A DNA stretch of 64,000 nt, taken from the NCBI GenBank assembly GCA_046047235.1, contig JBJOII010000009.1, forward strand, positions 16,309-80,308, in the 5' to 3' direction. Of the stretch, positions 25,821-33,510 are shown one piece after another. The position numbers and the translations under genes were made by a program. The DNA comes from JBMTVN01 sp046047235 (GTDB lineage: Bacteria; Verrucomicrobiota; Verrucomicrobiia; Limisphaerales; JAHDYP01). The notes beneath the pieces are model-generated. The model was not told the DNA's origin. It worked only from the letters and a program-made list of their open reading frames with translations, and ran no database searches. The first letter of the stretch is position 1, and the number at the start of each line of letters is the position of its first letter.

Positions 25821-27104
25821 ATGAAAACAAACTCCACCCTCACGCGCCGACAATTCCTCCAGACCACCAGCCAGGCTACCTCGCTCGCCGCCGCAGCCTC
25901 CATCGCACCCAATATCCTCGCCGCAGCCACACCAGAAAAAACCATCGGCATCGGCTGCATCGGACTCGGCACCCGCGGCGGCGACCTCATCAACGCGGTC
26001 GTCCCACTCCCCAATGTCAAGGTGGTCGCGGTCTGCGATGCCTACGCACCCCACCGCCAAAAAGGTGTCGAACGTAGCCGCAACCCCGACGTCAAATCCT
26101 ACATCGATTACCACGACCTCCTGGCCGACCCCAAGGTCGACGCGGTCATCATTGCCACCCCGGACCACTGGCACTGTCAAATGGTGGTCGACGCCGCGCA
26201 GGCCGGCAAAGACATCTACTGCGAGAAGGGCTTTGCCCGGACGCTACCCGAAGCCAAGCTCATGCGCACGGCTCTCAAACAAAGCAACGTGGTGTTCCAG
26301 CTCGGACACCACGCCCGCCAGGCCACCTGCGCCCTTCAGGCCAAAGAACTCATCGCCCGCGATGCCCTCGGCCCCATCACGCTCGTCCGTACCGGTCGCT
26401 TCAAGTCTCTCCCGCCCGAGAACCCCAACTGGCGGTGGTACGGTTACTACGACCAATGGCAACGCCCCGACCCGAGCGAAGTCCAAAAGGCCGTCGACTG
26501 GGCCCGCTGGCTCGGCCCCGCCCCCGCCATCCCCTGGAATGAACGCCACTTCTGGCACTGGCGCTGTTACTACGCCTACGGCACCGGCTACGCCGGCGAC
26601 CTCCTCTCCCATGAAATGGACTTCGTCCAATACCTCCTCGGCCATGGTATTCCCGATACCTGCTCCTGCTCCGGACTCATCAGCCTCCTCAACGACGACC
26701 GCGAAGTCCCCGATACCTGGATCGCCACCTACCAGTTCGAGAAACTCCGCCGCACAGTCACGTTCGAAGGCAGTATGAACACCACGTCCGACCAACCCGT
26801 CGAAATCTGCGGACGCGATGCCACACTCCGCTTCGACAGTATCGCCCACGATGTCCGCACCTTCGATCTCATCCGCGCCGAACACAACACCCGCACCGAC
26901 CTACCCCAAGGCTACGAACGCGGCAAAACCCCACAGCAACCCAATCACATGTTCGACTGGGTCCAGTGCATCCAGTCCCGCCAAACCCCCAAATGCTCCA
27001 CGGACGAAGCCTTCATCGAAACCGCCACATTCCTCATGTCCCTCATCTCCCAGCAAGAACAGCGAGTCGTCCGCTGGGACGCCGCACGCGAGGAAATCAT
27101 CTAA
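25821..27104 (+). CDS. Gfo/Idh/MocA-family oxidoreductase, Tat-exported
   Basis: This 427-residue NAD(P)-dependent sugar or inositol oxidoreductase-like protein starts with a twin-arginine signal: Arg9-Arg10 in TRRQFLQ, then an Ala-rich hydrophobic stretch to about residue 35. A Rossmann fold follows with IGCIGLGTRGGDLI, VVAVCDAY, DAVIIATPDHWHCQM and the YCEKGFART segment corresponding to the EKP motif. Members in PVC bacteria are commonly exported already bound to cofactor through Tat, and act on sugar derivatives, sometimes as hydrolase-like enzymes. The gene is followed 31 bp later by an unrecognised secreted protein gene, probably in one operon. Substrate cannot be predicted. Confidence 0.92.
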   Translation: MKTNSTLTRRQFLQTTSQATSLAAAASIAPNILAAATPEKTIGIGCIGLGTRGGDLINAVVPLPNVKVVAVCDAYAPHRQKGVERSRNPDVKSYIDYHDLLADPKVDAVIIATPDHWHCQMVVDAAQAGKDIYCEKGFARTLPEAKLMRTALKQSNVVFQLGHHARQATCALQAKELIARDALGPITLVRTGRFKSLPPENPNWRWYGYYDQWQRPDPSEVQKAVDWARWLGPAPAIPWNERHFWHWRCYYAYGTGYAGDLLSHEMDFVQYLLGHGIPDTCSCSGLISLLNDDREVPDTWIATYQFEKLRRTVTFEGSMNTTSDQPVEICGRDATLRFDSIAHDVRTFDLIRAEHNTRTDLPQGYERGKTPQQPNHMFDWVQCIQSRQTPKCSTDEAFIETATFLMSLISQQEQRVVRWDAAREEII

Positions 27105-27135
27105 CCCCACCTCAATCTCAACTCGTCTCCCACCC

Positions 27136-28767
27136 ATGATCCACCCGCTCCCCCTCATCCTCACCGCGGCCCTCGCCGTCACGATCTGCCAAGCCGCCGA
27201 CCCCGCCCCCCAACCCGGTAAAGTCACCACCCACCACGACGGCCTTCACGGCTATATCGGCTTCAGCCACGACCGCCCCCCCGCCAACTCCGGCTTCAAC
27301 GCCGGCATGGGATTCTATGCCGCCGTCTGGCCCCTGATCGACAAACCCCTCGCGAATTTCCAAATCGGACTCCCCAGCTCCTGGGTCACGCCCGATAACT
27401 CGGATAACAAAGACCAACCCCTCGCCCCGGAAGGCACGCTGGCCCGCACCTGGAAGGAACGCGGCCCCACCTGGTCCAGTGTCTTCCAGACTCTCGAAGG
27501 CGGCCTCGGTTACTGGGCCGGAAACCACTTCCGCTACGGCCCACCCAAGTTCAGCCTCAATGCCACTCCGCAATGCTACGACTACGAGGTGGGCTCCCCC
27601 GGCTGGTCCTTCTTCTACCACAACGAAGCCCTCCCCGATCACCAACTCGGAATCGCCCAACTCAGCAACCGCCTGCTCATCCCACCCGATGCCCTCCCCT
27701 TCCAAGGCAACCCCAACGGCGAATTCCTCGGCTATACCTGGATGGCCCTCCCCTTCACACCACCCTCCACAGGAGACCCGCCCACCGGTGACCAAAGCTG
27801 GACCTGCTTCCTCAGCGCCGCCAACTTCAAAGGCCCCATCGCCTACTACATTCCCGAAACTTGGAGCAAAATCGCCAAGATCTTCAATTACCCCTTCCTC
27901 CACGGACGCGGCCTCGACTCCCGCCCCGGCAACATGGGCGGCGGTGCCATGGAAATCAACACGGTCCCCCGCCTCCAAAGCCACGACGCCAAAGGCACCA
28001 CCTACTCCAAAATTCCCAGGCTCTCCTTCCCCGTCGATGCCACCGGCCTCGCCCCGCTCGTCCAGGACGTCACCTACTACTCCAAAGCCGCCCTCTATAA
28101 CGACTTCAAAGCCTGGCGCGATGGCGACCCCGCACCCTCAGGACAGTTCAACCCCCAAGCCACCTGGAAACCCACGCTGACCACCCGCACCACCCGCTAT
28201 GACCAGGGCGGCGCACCTCTCGTCGGCGTCGAAACCGCCTTCGATACCACCATCCTTCCTGGTAATGTCTGGGGACTCCAATGGTCCACCAACACCCTGA
28301 GCCCCACCGGCATCTTCCCCCAATACTACAAACACGATGGCGACCAGCGCATCGCCATCCCAGCCAGCCAGGTCCCGCCCGAAACCGGATTGCTCCACCA
28401 GGAGTTCGAGACCGCCACCGCCGGCCCTCCCTATACCTCCCCAACCCAAGGCGCATGGACCAACCCGGGACCCAAATCCGGCCCCTACCAAACCACCCTC
28501 ACCGACGGCTCCATCGTCACCTACCATTGGTACCGCTTCGTCGATCAACCCTCCTTCCAGCAATACAACTGGCCCGAAAACAAAAAGGCCCAACTACAAG
28601 CCCTCATTGAAAAAATCCACACCTCCTGGCCTATCGACCGCAATTACATGCCACCTCCCACCCGAGGCACCCTCGCCACCCTCGACCCCGCCCTCCTCGT
28701 CACCCCCCCAAAAGGCCTCGAAATCGGCTACGTCCCCATCGTCACCCACCAACAAGCCGCCCCCTAA
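27136..28767 (+). CDS. Secreted protein of unknown function
   Basis: I do not recognise this family. The start chosen is the ATG at 27136, because it begins a clear signal peptide (about 1-22, ending ICQAAD); the reading frame stays open upstream, but that extension overlaps the oxidoreductase gene. The 543-residue product is rich in Pro, Tyr, Trp and Gly and has no membrane segment or haem motif. Visible features: a GYIGFSHDRPPANSGFNAG segment near the start, a GPIAYYIPETWSKIAKIF segment mid-protein, and repeated aromatic clusters suggesting a beta-rich, carbohydrate-active or binding protein. It closely follows a Tat-exported oxidoreductase gene (31 bp). Confidence 0.75.
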   Translation: MIHPLPLILTAALAVTICQAADPAPQPGKVTTHHDGLHGYIGFSHDRPPANSGFNAGMGFYAAVWPLIDKPLANFQIGLPSSWVTPDNSDNKDQPLAPEGTLARTWKERGPTWSSVFQTLEGGLGYWAGNHFRYGPPKFSLNATPQCYDYEVGSPGWSFFYHNEALPDHQLGIAQLSNRLLIPPDALPFQGNPNGEFLGYTWMALPFTPPSTGDPPTGDQSWTCFLSAANFKGPIAYYIPETWSKIAKIFNYPFLHGRGLDSRPGNMGGGAMEINTVPRLQSHDAKGTTYSKIPRLSFPVDATGLAPLVQDVTYYSKAALYNDFKAWRDGDPAPSGQFNPQATWKPTLTTRTTRYDQGGAPLVGVETAFDTTILPGNVWGLQWSTNTLSPTGIFPQYYKHDGDQRIAIPASQVPPETGLLHQEFETATAGPPYTSPTQGAWTNPGPKSGPYQTTLTDGSIVTYHWYRFVDQPSFQQYNWPENKKAQLQALIEKIHTSWPIDRNYMPPPTRGTLATLDPALLVTPPKGLEIGYVPIVTHQQAAP

Positions 28768-28828
28768 CCCCACCCATCTTCCTCGGACCACGACAACCCC
28801 CTCTCCCACAACACGTTCCAACGAAAAA

Positions 28829-28877
28829 GGGGCCGTTTTTGGCCCTATGGAGCCCTTTTTAGTGCCAAAAACGCCCC
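28829..28877. terminator. Bidirectional hairpin terminator between convergent genes
   Basis: A long stem is formed by GGGG(C)CGTTTTTGGC at 28829-28843 and GCCAAAAACGCCCC at 28864-28877, with one bulged C and a 20-nt loop. It lies between a rightward gene ending at 28767 and a leftward gene ending at 28924, the expected place for a bidirectional terminator. No T-run follows, although T runs occur in the stem and loop. Confidence 0.6.
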
Positions 28878-28923
28878 CATACCCAAACACGCGGCTCCCG
28901 ACACAAAACCCCGAGCTACACGC

Positions 28924-29514
28924 CTAATGCTCCAGCAGATAAAGGCCGTCACCCAAAAGCCCGGCACGATATGGTACGCCCTGTTCCCGCGCACCAGCCA
29001 TCATCCGCTCGATATAGGTCTCAAACGTCTCACTCCCGCGCGCCCCGGGAAGAGTCGGAATTTCCAGCCTAGTCACGATCCAGGCCCCCTCGTGGAATAC
29101 GAGCCCCAGTTCCAGATAACCGCCCGCACTCCCTTTGAAGAAGCAATTCGCCACATCCTCCACCCTGTCCAAAACCACGATCTCGGTAAAACAAAGAACC
29201 CAACTCTGGGAGACCACGTAACGACGCAACAGCTCCTGCCGTTCCCGACGTTCCCGGCCGGAGAACCTCTCGAACACAGTGATGTTTGGCATCGAGTCAG
29301 CAAGCTCCTGGACAGAAAACGCCGAGACCAGTTGCTCAGCTGCAACTTCAGCAGGATGCGGTTTCTCCGACGTAGAATGCTGTCCTTGTGAAGTCCTGCA
29401 CCCCGAAGCTGTGATCCCTAAGAGAAATACCATCGCTCCCAGAAAGGCGGCGCCAGGAGCCCGCTTCAAGACCCCGCTCATGTTGGCCGACTTCCACTGC
29501 GCCGAGATTCTCAT
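28924..29514 (-). CDS. Predicted lipoprotein of unknown function
   Basis: The 196-residue product has a lipoprotein-type signal: a basic N-terminus, a hydrophobic stretch (about 21-36) and the lipobox-like LLGITASGC with Cys39. The mature part has no recognised domain; it has acidic and basic helical segments and ends GDGLYLLEH. The start overlaps the stop of the upstream DUF2200 gene by an ATGA, so the two are translationally coupled. Functional link to DUF2200 is not known. The gene belongs to a leftward run of small genes with base composition that looks less GC-rich than neighbours. Confidence 0.65.
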   Translation of the reverse strand: MRISAQWKSANMSGVLKRAPGAAFLGAMVFLLGITASGCRTSQGQHSTSEKPHPAEVAAEQLVSAFSVQELADSMPNITVFERFSGRERRERQELLRRYVVSQSWVLCFTEIVVLDRVEDVANCFFKGSAGGYLELGLVFHEGAWIVTRLEIPTLPGARGSETFETYIERMMAGAREQGVPYRAGLLGDGLYLLEH

Positions 29515-29861
29515 TCCCTGAGAATCTTCCCCATCGCTTTGCCCTTGGCCAACTCATCGACCAGCTTGTCCAGGTAGCGTATTTCCCGCATGGTTCCCTC
29601 CTCAACCTCCTCCACTCGCACGCCGCAAACCACACCCTTGATCTTCGTTCGGGCAGGATTCAGGCAGGGTGCCTCCCGAAAAAACGTCTCAAAGTCTGTC
29701 TGCTGCTTCATCGTAGCCTCTAGCTCCGCCATGCTGTAGCCCGTCAACCAGCAAATCAACTCATCCACCTCCGACCGCGTCCGCCCTTTCCGCTCCGCCT
29801 TGGCAACATACAAGGGGTAAACACTCGCAAAACTCGTGCTGAAGATCCGATGCTGCTTCAT
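29511..29861 (-). CDS. DUF2200 family protein
   Basis: The 116-residue cytoplasmic product matches DUF2200 over its full length: HRIFSTSFASVYPLYVAKAERKGRT at the start, ELICWLTGY, TDFETFFREAP, IKGVVCGVRVEE and the ending RYLDKLVDELAKGKAMGKIL. No function is established for this family, which is scattered across bacteria and looks readily transferred. The start at 29861 matches the family N-terminus; an in-frame ATG five codons upstream is possible. It overlaps the lipoprotein gene by 4 bp. Confidence 0.9.
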   Translation of the reverse strand: MKQHRIFSTSFASVYPLYVAKAERKGRTRSEVDELICWLTGYSMAELEATMKQQTDFETFFREAPCLNPARTKIKGVVCGVRVEEVEEGTMREIRYLDKLVDELAKGKAMGKILRE

Positions 29862-29957
29862 GAGATCCTGTTCCAATTTGGGAAACTCAGTCCCGCTGAA
29901 TGCCTGTCCTCCGCGACAATGAACCGGCTTCCCGGCTTAGATCGAACGTGGATAGCA

Positions 29958-30461
29958 TCAGTTGGCTTTCGATCCCTGAGCTGCCGTCGGCTCAGCATAG
30001 CTCCCCTCTCCTTCAACCCTGCGCTGCTCCGGGAAAGACACCTCGCCGTCATAACCAATCACAACCATCTTCGTCTCCATTTGCTTCAAGAGACGGATTC
30101 GATCTTCTTTTGACCTTGCCGCTTTCAAGGCCACTGGAACCTTTGCGACCATCACCCCCCAGTAATCGCTGTCCCATCCCCCCTTGACCACTGCAGAGAG
30201 AGAAAACTCTTTGTTTCCCTTCCAACCGAACTTTTCCTCCACCGCCTTGAAAGCCTTCTGGGGGATCCCAACCTGCTTCGCAATCGCAGCATAGAATGCG
30301 TCGGGATCACTATACTCCTCGATTGATTTCACGCCTTCGATCTTTGCATCATACAGCTTCTCGAAGAACTCGACCTTCATGCGGTCTGCCTTGGCGTCGT
30401 TGGCGATACAGAACTGCGTCAACGCCAGCGTCAGGAACAAAAGGAGGACGGGCTTCATCAT
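29958..30461 (-). CDS. Secreted protein of unknown function
   Basis: The product (about 167 residues from the ATG at 30461) has a signal peptide (MMKPVLLLFLTLALTQFCIAND) and a mature domain with no recognised family. It is Lys/Glu rich, largely helical in appearance, with a central GGWDSDYWGVMVAKVPVALK segment. A TTG three codons upstream is in frame but less likely. It sits alone in the leftward accessory run; neighbours are DUF2200 and a methyltransferase. The function is unknown. Confidence 0.65.
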   Translation of the reverse strand: MMKPVLLLFLTLALTQFCIANDAKADRMKVEFFEKLYDAKIEGVKSIEEYSDPDAFYAAIAKQVGIPQKAFKAVEEKFGWKGNKEFSLSAVVKGGWDSDYWGVMVAKVPVALKAARSKEDRIRLLKQMETKMVVIGYDGEVSFPEQRRVEGEGSYAEPTAAQGSKAN

Positions 30462-30555
30462 TTCAATCAATTTGGACGTCTACTGTTCTTGGCTGTTCAC
30501 TTTGCATCACAAAGCGGCAGGGTCAAGTGCTTTCACGCCAGGCGGACGATGAGCA

Positions 30556-31263
30556 TCATCCGGAGCACTCAAATACACATGACCCGGAAGGCCGCCGGAC
30601 AACCAGCATCTCGTCCCCGCCCCTCTGCAACTCATAGTCGACCCGCACGATTTCCAACGGACAGCCTCTCGCGCTGAGGGCTTCCATCACAGGTGCCAAG
30701 TGGTGCGACCGTTCAAGCCGCAACGTCAATAGGGGAAAGATCCGAACCTCAGAGGCAACCCGGAGCAGTTCGATCACGGATCGAAGATGAAACTCACGAT
30801 CCAGCTGTCCCGAATACAGAAAGAGCAAATGGGAGCATAGGGCTAAATCGAATTGAGAATCCGAGAAGTCCAGGGAAGGCAGTTCCCCGCGCACATACCG
30901 ACCTCCCCCTCGACCCGCTTCGTAGTCATCGGCGAACCTTCGGATCACCGCAACACGGTTCGCACGAAGATCCTCCGGAGACTTGTGATACGACCATACC
31001 CAATCCCCTGGGGATGCCTTCACCTGTTCAATAATATCATCCAGAACTGCATCAAACCTCCCCCGTATCTCCGCAGCGGAATACGAATACAGCGGATCTA
31101 CCGATACCACACAGCCACCCACCGCTGTCAGCTCGGCATTGAAACTCGCCGGACCATCTCCCGCGCCAAGGAGCCTGCCTTTAAGATCGCTGTCCGATAA
31201 CCGGAACATCCTGCGGTATTCATCAAGAGACCGCCCAAATGGAATGACTTCACTTAACTCCAT
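30556..31263 (-). CDS. SAM-dependent methyltransferase-like protein
   Basis: The product (about 235 residues from the ATG at 31263) has a class I methyltransferase fold: a glycine-rich LLGAGDGPASFNAEL motif I, an acidic VVSVDPLYS after motif I, and the DLALCSHLLFLYS segment corresponding to motif IV. The ELLRVASEVRIFPLL segment resembles the 'EilRVs' helix of family members. An upstream in-frame start would add 19 residues of unusual sequence. The substrate is unknown. It is part of the leftward run of small accessory genes. Confidence 0.8.
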   Translation of the reverse strand: MELSEVIPFGRSLDEYRRMFRLSDSDLKGRLLGAGDGPASFNAELTAVGGCVVSVDPLYSYSAAEIRGRFDAVLDDIIEQVKASPGDWVWSYHKSPEDLRANRVAVIRRFADDYEAGRGGGRYVRGELPSLDFSDSQFDLALCSHLLFLYSGQLDREFHLRSVIELLRVASEVRIFPLLTLRLERSHHLAPVMEALSARGCPLEIVRVDYELQRGGDEMLVVRRPSGSCVFECSG

Positions 31264-31364
31264 GACCAAACAAGGATGACCGGTCGTTACTCTACAGATT
31301 CGCAGCCACAACAGCCCCACGGCTTCCCCACTTCCGAATCCTTAAACTGCACATCAAGCAGAAT

Positions 31365-31712
31365 CTAGGGACTGACGCTGCTCAACTTCTCAAGCATTCC
31401 CAGGAACGCCGCTTTCCCAATCTTCCCGACCGCGCAATCCAAGACTTTACCCTGAGAATCAGTAAACATCCTGACCGGTGTGCCGCGAGTTTCATACTGA
31501 CTAAAGACTTCATCGGCACCGGGAGCCCCTGAATAAACCATCACCGGAACCACCTGAGCATTCATGGCAGCCGCTACAGCTGGATCAGCGAAAACCTGAC
31601 GCTTCATGATGCGGCAAGGAACACACCAGTCCGCGGTGAAGAACAAAAGTATGTTCTTGCCTGAGCCGGCGGCCATCCGTCGAGCAGCGGCAACGTCATC
31701 GGCCCAGACCAC
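31365..31712 (-). CDS. Thioredoxin-fold protein
   Basis: The 115-residue product has a thioredoxin-like core: ILLFFTADWCVPCRIMK with the CVPC redox pair (about 35-38), TRGTPVRMFTD with the cis-Pro position, and a final helix. It fits the short DUF255/thioredoxin_7-like class. No signal peptide is present from the GTG start at 31712, and there is no ATG in frame before an upstream stop, so it may be cytoplasmic or start at a non-standard codon. The gene starts 38 bp after the DUF2975 gene ends, suggesting co-transcription. Confidence 0.82.
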   Translation of the reverse strand: MVWADDVAAARRMAAGSGKNILLFFTADWCVPCRIMKRQVFADPAVAAAMNAQVVPVMVYSGAPGADEVFSQYETRGTPVRMFTDSQGKVLDCAVGKIGKAAFLGMLEKLSSVSP

Positions 31713-31749
31713 ATCAGCTCGGGTAGACAGCGTAGTCCGAACTCACATC

Positions 31750-32241
31750 TCACACCAACACCCCGCTTCCCCCCATTTTCATCTCCAAGCCCTCCTCCAA
31801 GATCCGCTCAATCACGCTGACCGATGCCACAACAACCACCGACGCAAAGGTGAGAACCACGCCGATAGCCACGCCTCCCGCCCGGTCATCACTTTCCTCC
31901 AACAGCAGGAGCAATTCCCCTACCAGGATGAAACCTACAACCAACACCGCGCACTTCCGGATGACCCGCAACGCCTTCAAAGTTCCAGATGATAAAGCAC
32001 GCCCCTGCCCAACCCATCCCAAAGCTCTGATCGCCTGATACAGCCCTACAAAAAAGGGAATCGATCCCACATAGGCATAAGCCAGCAGCGGATCCCTGAA
32101 ATAGATGTCGACCAGCCCGGCATTCGCGTTCCGGCCTTCAACATGCGGCTCCCAAAGCAGGAACGCCAATGCTCCCAAACCCAGAAACACCACCACCACG
32201 CGAAGGAATATCGATGCAGCGACTACTGAACGCTTTTTCAT
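31750..32241 (-). CDS. DUF2975-like membrane protein
   Basis: The product (about 163 residues from the ATG at 32241, preceded by a GGGAG ribosome-binding site 7 nt away) has four hydrophobic segments, at about 10-31, 52-72, 92-112 and 120-143. The pattern, and the LKALRVIRKCA and ESDDRAGG segments, resemble DUF2975 membrane proteins, which are often encoded near small regulators; no such regulator is seen here. A GTG 10 codons upstream is also in frame. The function is not established. Confidence 0.7.
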   Translation of the reverse strand: MKKRSVVAASIFLRVVVVFLGLGALAFLLWEPHVEGRNANAGLVDIYFRDPLLAYAYVGSIPFFVGLYQAIRALGWVGQGRALSSGTLKALRVIRKCAVLVVGFILVGELLLLLEESDDRAGGVAIGVVLTFASVVVVASVSVIERILEEGLEMKMGGSGVLV

Positions 32242-32548
32242 ATCGGAACTCCCGACACCTTGCACACTCACCCCAGGAAGGAAAGACCGAAACTGCTTCT
32301 GTAACTCGTGGTGTCACCTGAGCAAAGCGTTCGCAGCGAAGCCCTTAACCCCGATCGCATGCCTCAAATAGGGCCTTACAGCCGATTTTCACCCCTAAAA
32401 AGCGCTCGCTGGTGAAACCGACCAGACTCAACCAGTCTCCCCTTCACAACCCGCTGATTTCGGCCCCAGAGTACCCTTTGATCCTGCAAGGCAATGGGCA
32501 AGGAAGCTACGGGACGGCGGTTGGTCTCCACCAGCTGGTTGGCAGTTC

Positions 32549-33079
32549 TTACCACAAAGCCGGATCGTTTAAGGAAGCCACGCAAGTTATTCTTGAGGGA
32601 GATCTCTTTGCACCGGGGGCACTCAGGACAACGGCCTGCCAGCCGAAGGGATACCGCAGCACATGGGCTGGAACGTATCCTGCCGCAGCTTCCGCACTGA
32701 AGCCGAACCTGCCGTAATACTTGGGATCCCCATAGACAAACAGGACGCCTACCGCCATGTCAGACAGCCGTTGCATCCCGCTCTCGACAAGCCGTGACCC
32801 GATACATCCGTTCTGATAGTCCGACCTGACACCAAGGGGCGCCAAAATGTAACCCTGAAAGTCCATGGAGCCTTCAACGACCACAGGACTAAAGGCCACA
32901 TGCCCGACTGCGAGACCGTCAACCTCCGCCACCAGCGAAATCGTTGGCGGGGTTGATTCTTGGGAAAGCAAATCGACTGCGAGCCTTGAGACGATCTCGC
33001 CTTCGCCTTCAGGAAAGGCAGACAGGTGGACCCCACGCACTTCGTCCGCATCCGATCGTGTAGCTGTTCGTATCTGCAT
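32549..33079 (-). CDS. GNAT-family N-acetyltransferase
   Basis: The 176-residue product is a full-length GNAT enzyme of the YhbS-like type. Visible are the N-terminal MQIRTATRSDADEV, the beta-strand VGHVAFSPV, the acetyl-CoA pyrophosphate loop around APLGVRSDYQNGCIGSRLVE, the GDPKYYGRFGFSAE segment and the family ending CVASLNDPALW. The acceptor is unknown. It is leftward, and the upstream region 33080-33510 (about 430 bp) contains no gene I can support. Confidence 0.9.
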   Translation of the reverse strand: MQIRTATRSDADEVRGVHLSAFPEGEGEIVSRLAVDLLSQESTPPTISLVAEVDGLAVGHVAFSPVVVEGSMDFQGYILAPLGVRSDYQNGCIGSRLVESGMQRLSDMAVGVLFVYGDPKYYGRFGFSAEAAAGYVPAHVLRYPFGWQAVVLSAPGAKRSPSRITCVASLNDPALW

Positions 33080-33286
33080 ATGCTCCGCGTGACGGAAAAG
33101 GTCAGCGACAGGAGGAGCCCACCGCCGCCAACGTTTAATTTGTACCTGCTGGAATTAGCTGGCTCCCGTTCGCTGGACTGCCCGGTTGCTCCATTCCCTT
33201 GCCCCCATACCGCCCAATCCAAACTCGCGGATCGCCCCCAAGTCGACGCTGGCCGTGGTTCGGAGATAGGCGACCATTTCCCGAAC

Positions 33287-33301
33287 AGCCGCTTCGCGGC
33301 T
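33287..33301. other. Small perfect hairpin in a gene-poor stretch
   Basis: AGCCGC-TTC-GCGGCT forms a 6-bp stem with a 3-nt loop. It lies in the 430-bp stretch between the GNAT gene and the PVC-type dehydrogenase, where I see no gene. There is no T-run, so it is not a convincing terminator. Confidence 0.3.
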
Positions 33302-33510
33302 TCGCACAACCATGCGGTCAAGGTGGGTACCAATGGTCTGCTTCGGAGCCTGATGTAAAGTAAATCAGCGCAGACTCTATCAGACCGAGGATCTTCTCCG
33401 GCTGTAAACTCTGCAAGGCCTGCGTGCGACTGTCTCGTCCTGCCCCGGGCCTCCGCAGGCACGGTGCTCGATCTTTCCAAACCGATCCTCACCCTCTACA
33501 GTTCGCCTCA

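Noticed and set aside
25535..25830. Short frames of MGDGR-type repetitive composition
   Set aside because: They are translations of the 7-bp repeat array and have no independent support.
26818..27135. N-terminal extension of the secreted unknown protein
   Set aside because: It lies inside the oxidoreductase gene and lacks a signal; the ATG at 27136 begins a normal signal peptide.
32749..33492. 247-residue leftward frame overlapping the GNAT gene
   Set aside because: It overlaps a clear GNAT gene in another frame and shows no motif; probably a shadow.
28924..33510. Integron cassette array
   Set aside because: No integrase gene and no pair of attC-type core sites could be found between the small genes.
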